Source of the DNA: Staphylococcus sp. GSSP0090
GTDB lineage: Bacteria > Bacillota > Bacilli > Staphylococcales > Staphylococcaceae
Assembly (NCBI RefSeq): GCF_013391405.1
Contig: NZ_JACBFD010000003.1
Location: 62,001-126,000 of the forward strand
DNA length: 64,000 nt
Direction of reading: 5' to 3'
The notes beneath the pieces are model-generated. The model was not told the origin of the DNA, did not search any database, and saw only the letters and a list, made by a program, of their open reading frames with translations. A program made the position numbers and the translations under genes. Positions 63,756 to 64,000 of the stretch are shown here, piece by piece (the first letter of the stretch is position 1; each line of letters starts with the position of its first letter).

Positions 63756-64000
63756 CTAATTCTGTAGCCCATGTGATTTACTAACTGAAATTAAAAATAT
63801 AGGTGTTGGATTATAAAATTCATCTTGTTCTGAATAAATACGTAAATAAATTTCAGTGTCTAAATGAATATGATTAAACCCTAATGTTTCTAAGATATCT
63901 ATATCTGTTTGAGGTCGAGGTTGGTGATTGATAGGTATACTTTGTTTGATTGCCTCACTTTCAGCGAGCATATCATTACCGAGTGTGTGGTGTGCATGTT
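63756..64000 (-). CDS. C-terminus of an unidentified protein (5' end outside window)
   Basis: The frame is open from the right edge to a TAA at 63756, so at least 80 residues are the C-terminal part of a longer gene. An internal ATG at 63971 has no ribosome site. Visible segments include HTLGNDMLAESEAI, INHQPRPQTDIDILETLGF and IFLISVSKSHGLQN. Soluble, mixed alpha/beta. I do not recognise the family. Confidence 0.5.
   Translation of the reverse strand, partial: HAHHTLGNDMLAESEAIKQSIPINHQPRPQTDIDILETLGFNHIHLDTEIYLRIYSEQDEFYNPTPIFLISVSKSHGLQN

Overview
The window is a low-GC Firmicutes chromosome that reads throughout as Staphylococcus. It has a YSIRK/LPXTG surface protein, a LytM-type endopeptidase, the M-class sirtuin/macrodomain/GcvH-L/LplA2 operon, an Fst/PepA1-type toxin-antitoxin module and small hairpin repeats between genes. 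Genes for lactate racemase maturation, PPDK and GABA use fit a coagulase-negative, perhaps saprophyticus-like, species better than S. aureus. The species is inference. I saw no rRNA, tRNA, CRISPR, prophage or insertion sequence.

Layout. 1-5.5 kb: the start of an ABC ATPase, a YhgE/Pip membrane protein with a MarR regulator behind a promoter carrying paired operator-like sites, a DUF4064 protein and an AraC regulator. 6-10.2 kb: an AEC carrier, an IsdG-like protein, and the anaerobic ribonucleotide reductase pair nrdDG behind two NrdR boxes. 10.5-17.2 kb: a penicillin acylase/bile-salt-hydrolase homologue and a 1,624-residue LPXTG protein with eight 98-residue repeats. 17.2-26.3 kb: a DsbA-like/TetR/DoxX cluster, a DUF3100 pair, two MFS transporters, a Dus enzyme and a LysR regulator. 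26.4-29 kb: a type I toxin-antitoxin module whose toxin appears cut by a nonsense codon, small membrane proteins and a LytM-like hydrolase. 29.3-32.6 kb: a glycerophosphodiesterase, a MarR regulator and a 2-oxoacid decarboxylase.

32.8-38.4 kb holds the lipoylation-linked ADP-ribosylation system: OYE, divergent from LLM, GcvH-L, Zn-macrodomain, SirTM and LplA2. 39.8-46.3 kb holds glycerate kinase followed by larA, larE, larB and larC, divergent from a CdaR/PucR-type regulator. Its gene content suggests use of glycerate or a related 2-hydroxyacid. PPDK and its regulatory protein follow after a gene-poor kilobase that contains a promoter, a possible cre site and a terminator.

50.9-64 kb: a FecB-like binding protein without a signal peptide, an XRE-cupin regulator divergent from a CynX-like transporter, cardiolipin synthase, a GabR-gabT-gabD-permease GABA cluster, a PfoR-type EIIC protein, class I fructose-bisphosphate aldolase, and the end of an unidentified gene. 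The metabolic genes meet in lower glycolysis and gluconeogenesis: glycerate and pyruvate feed 2-/3-phosphoglycerate and PEP, and aldolase lies upstream of that point.
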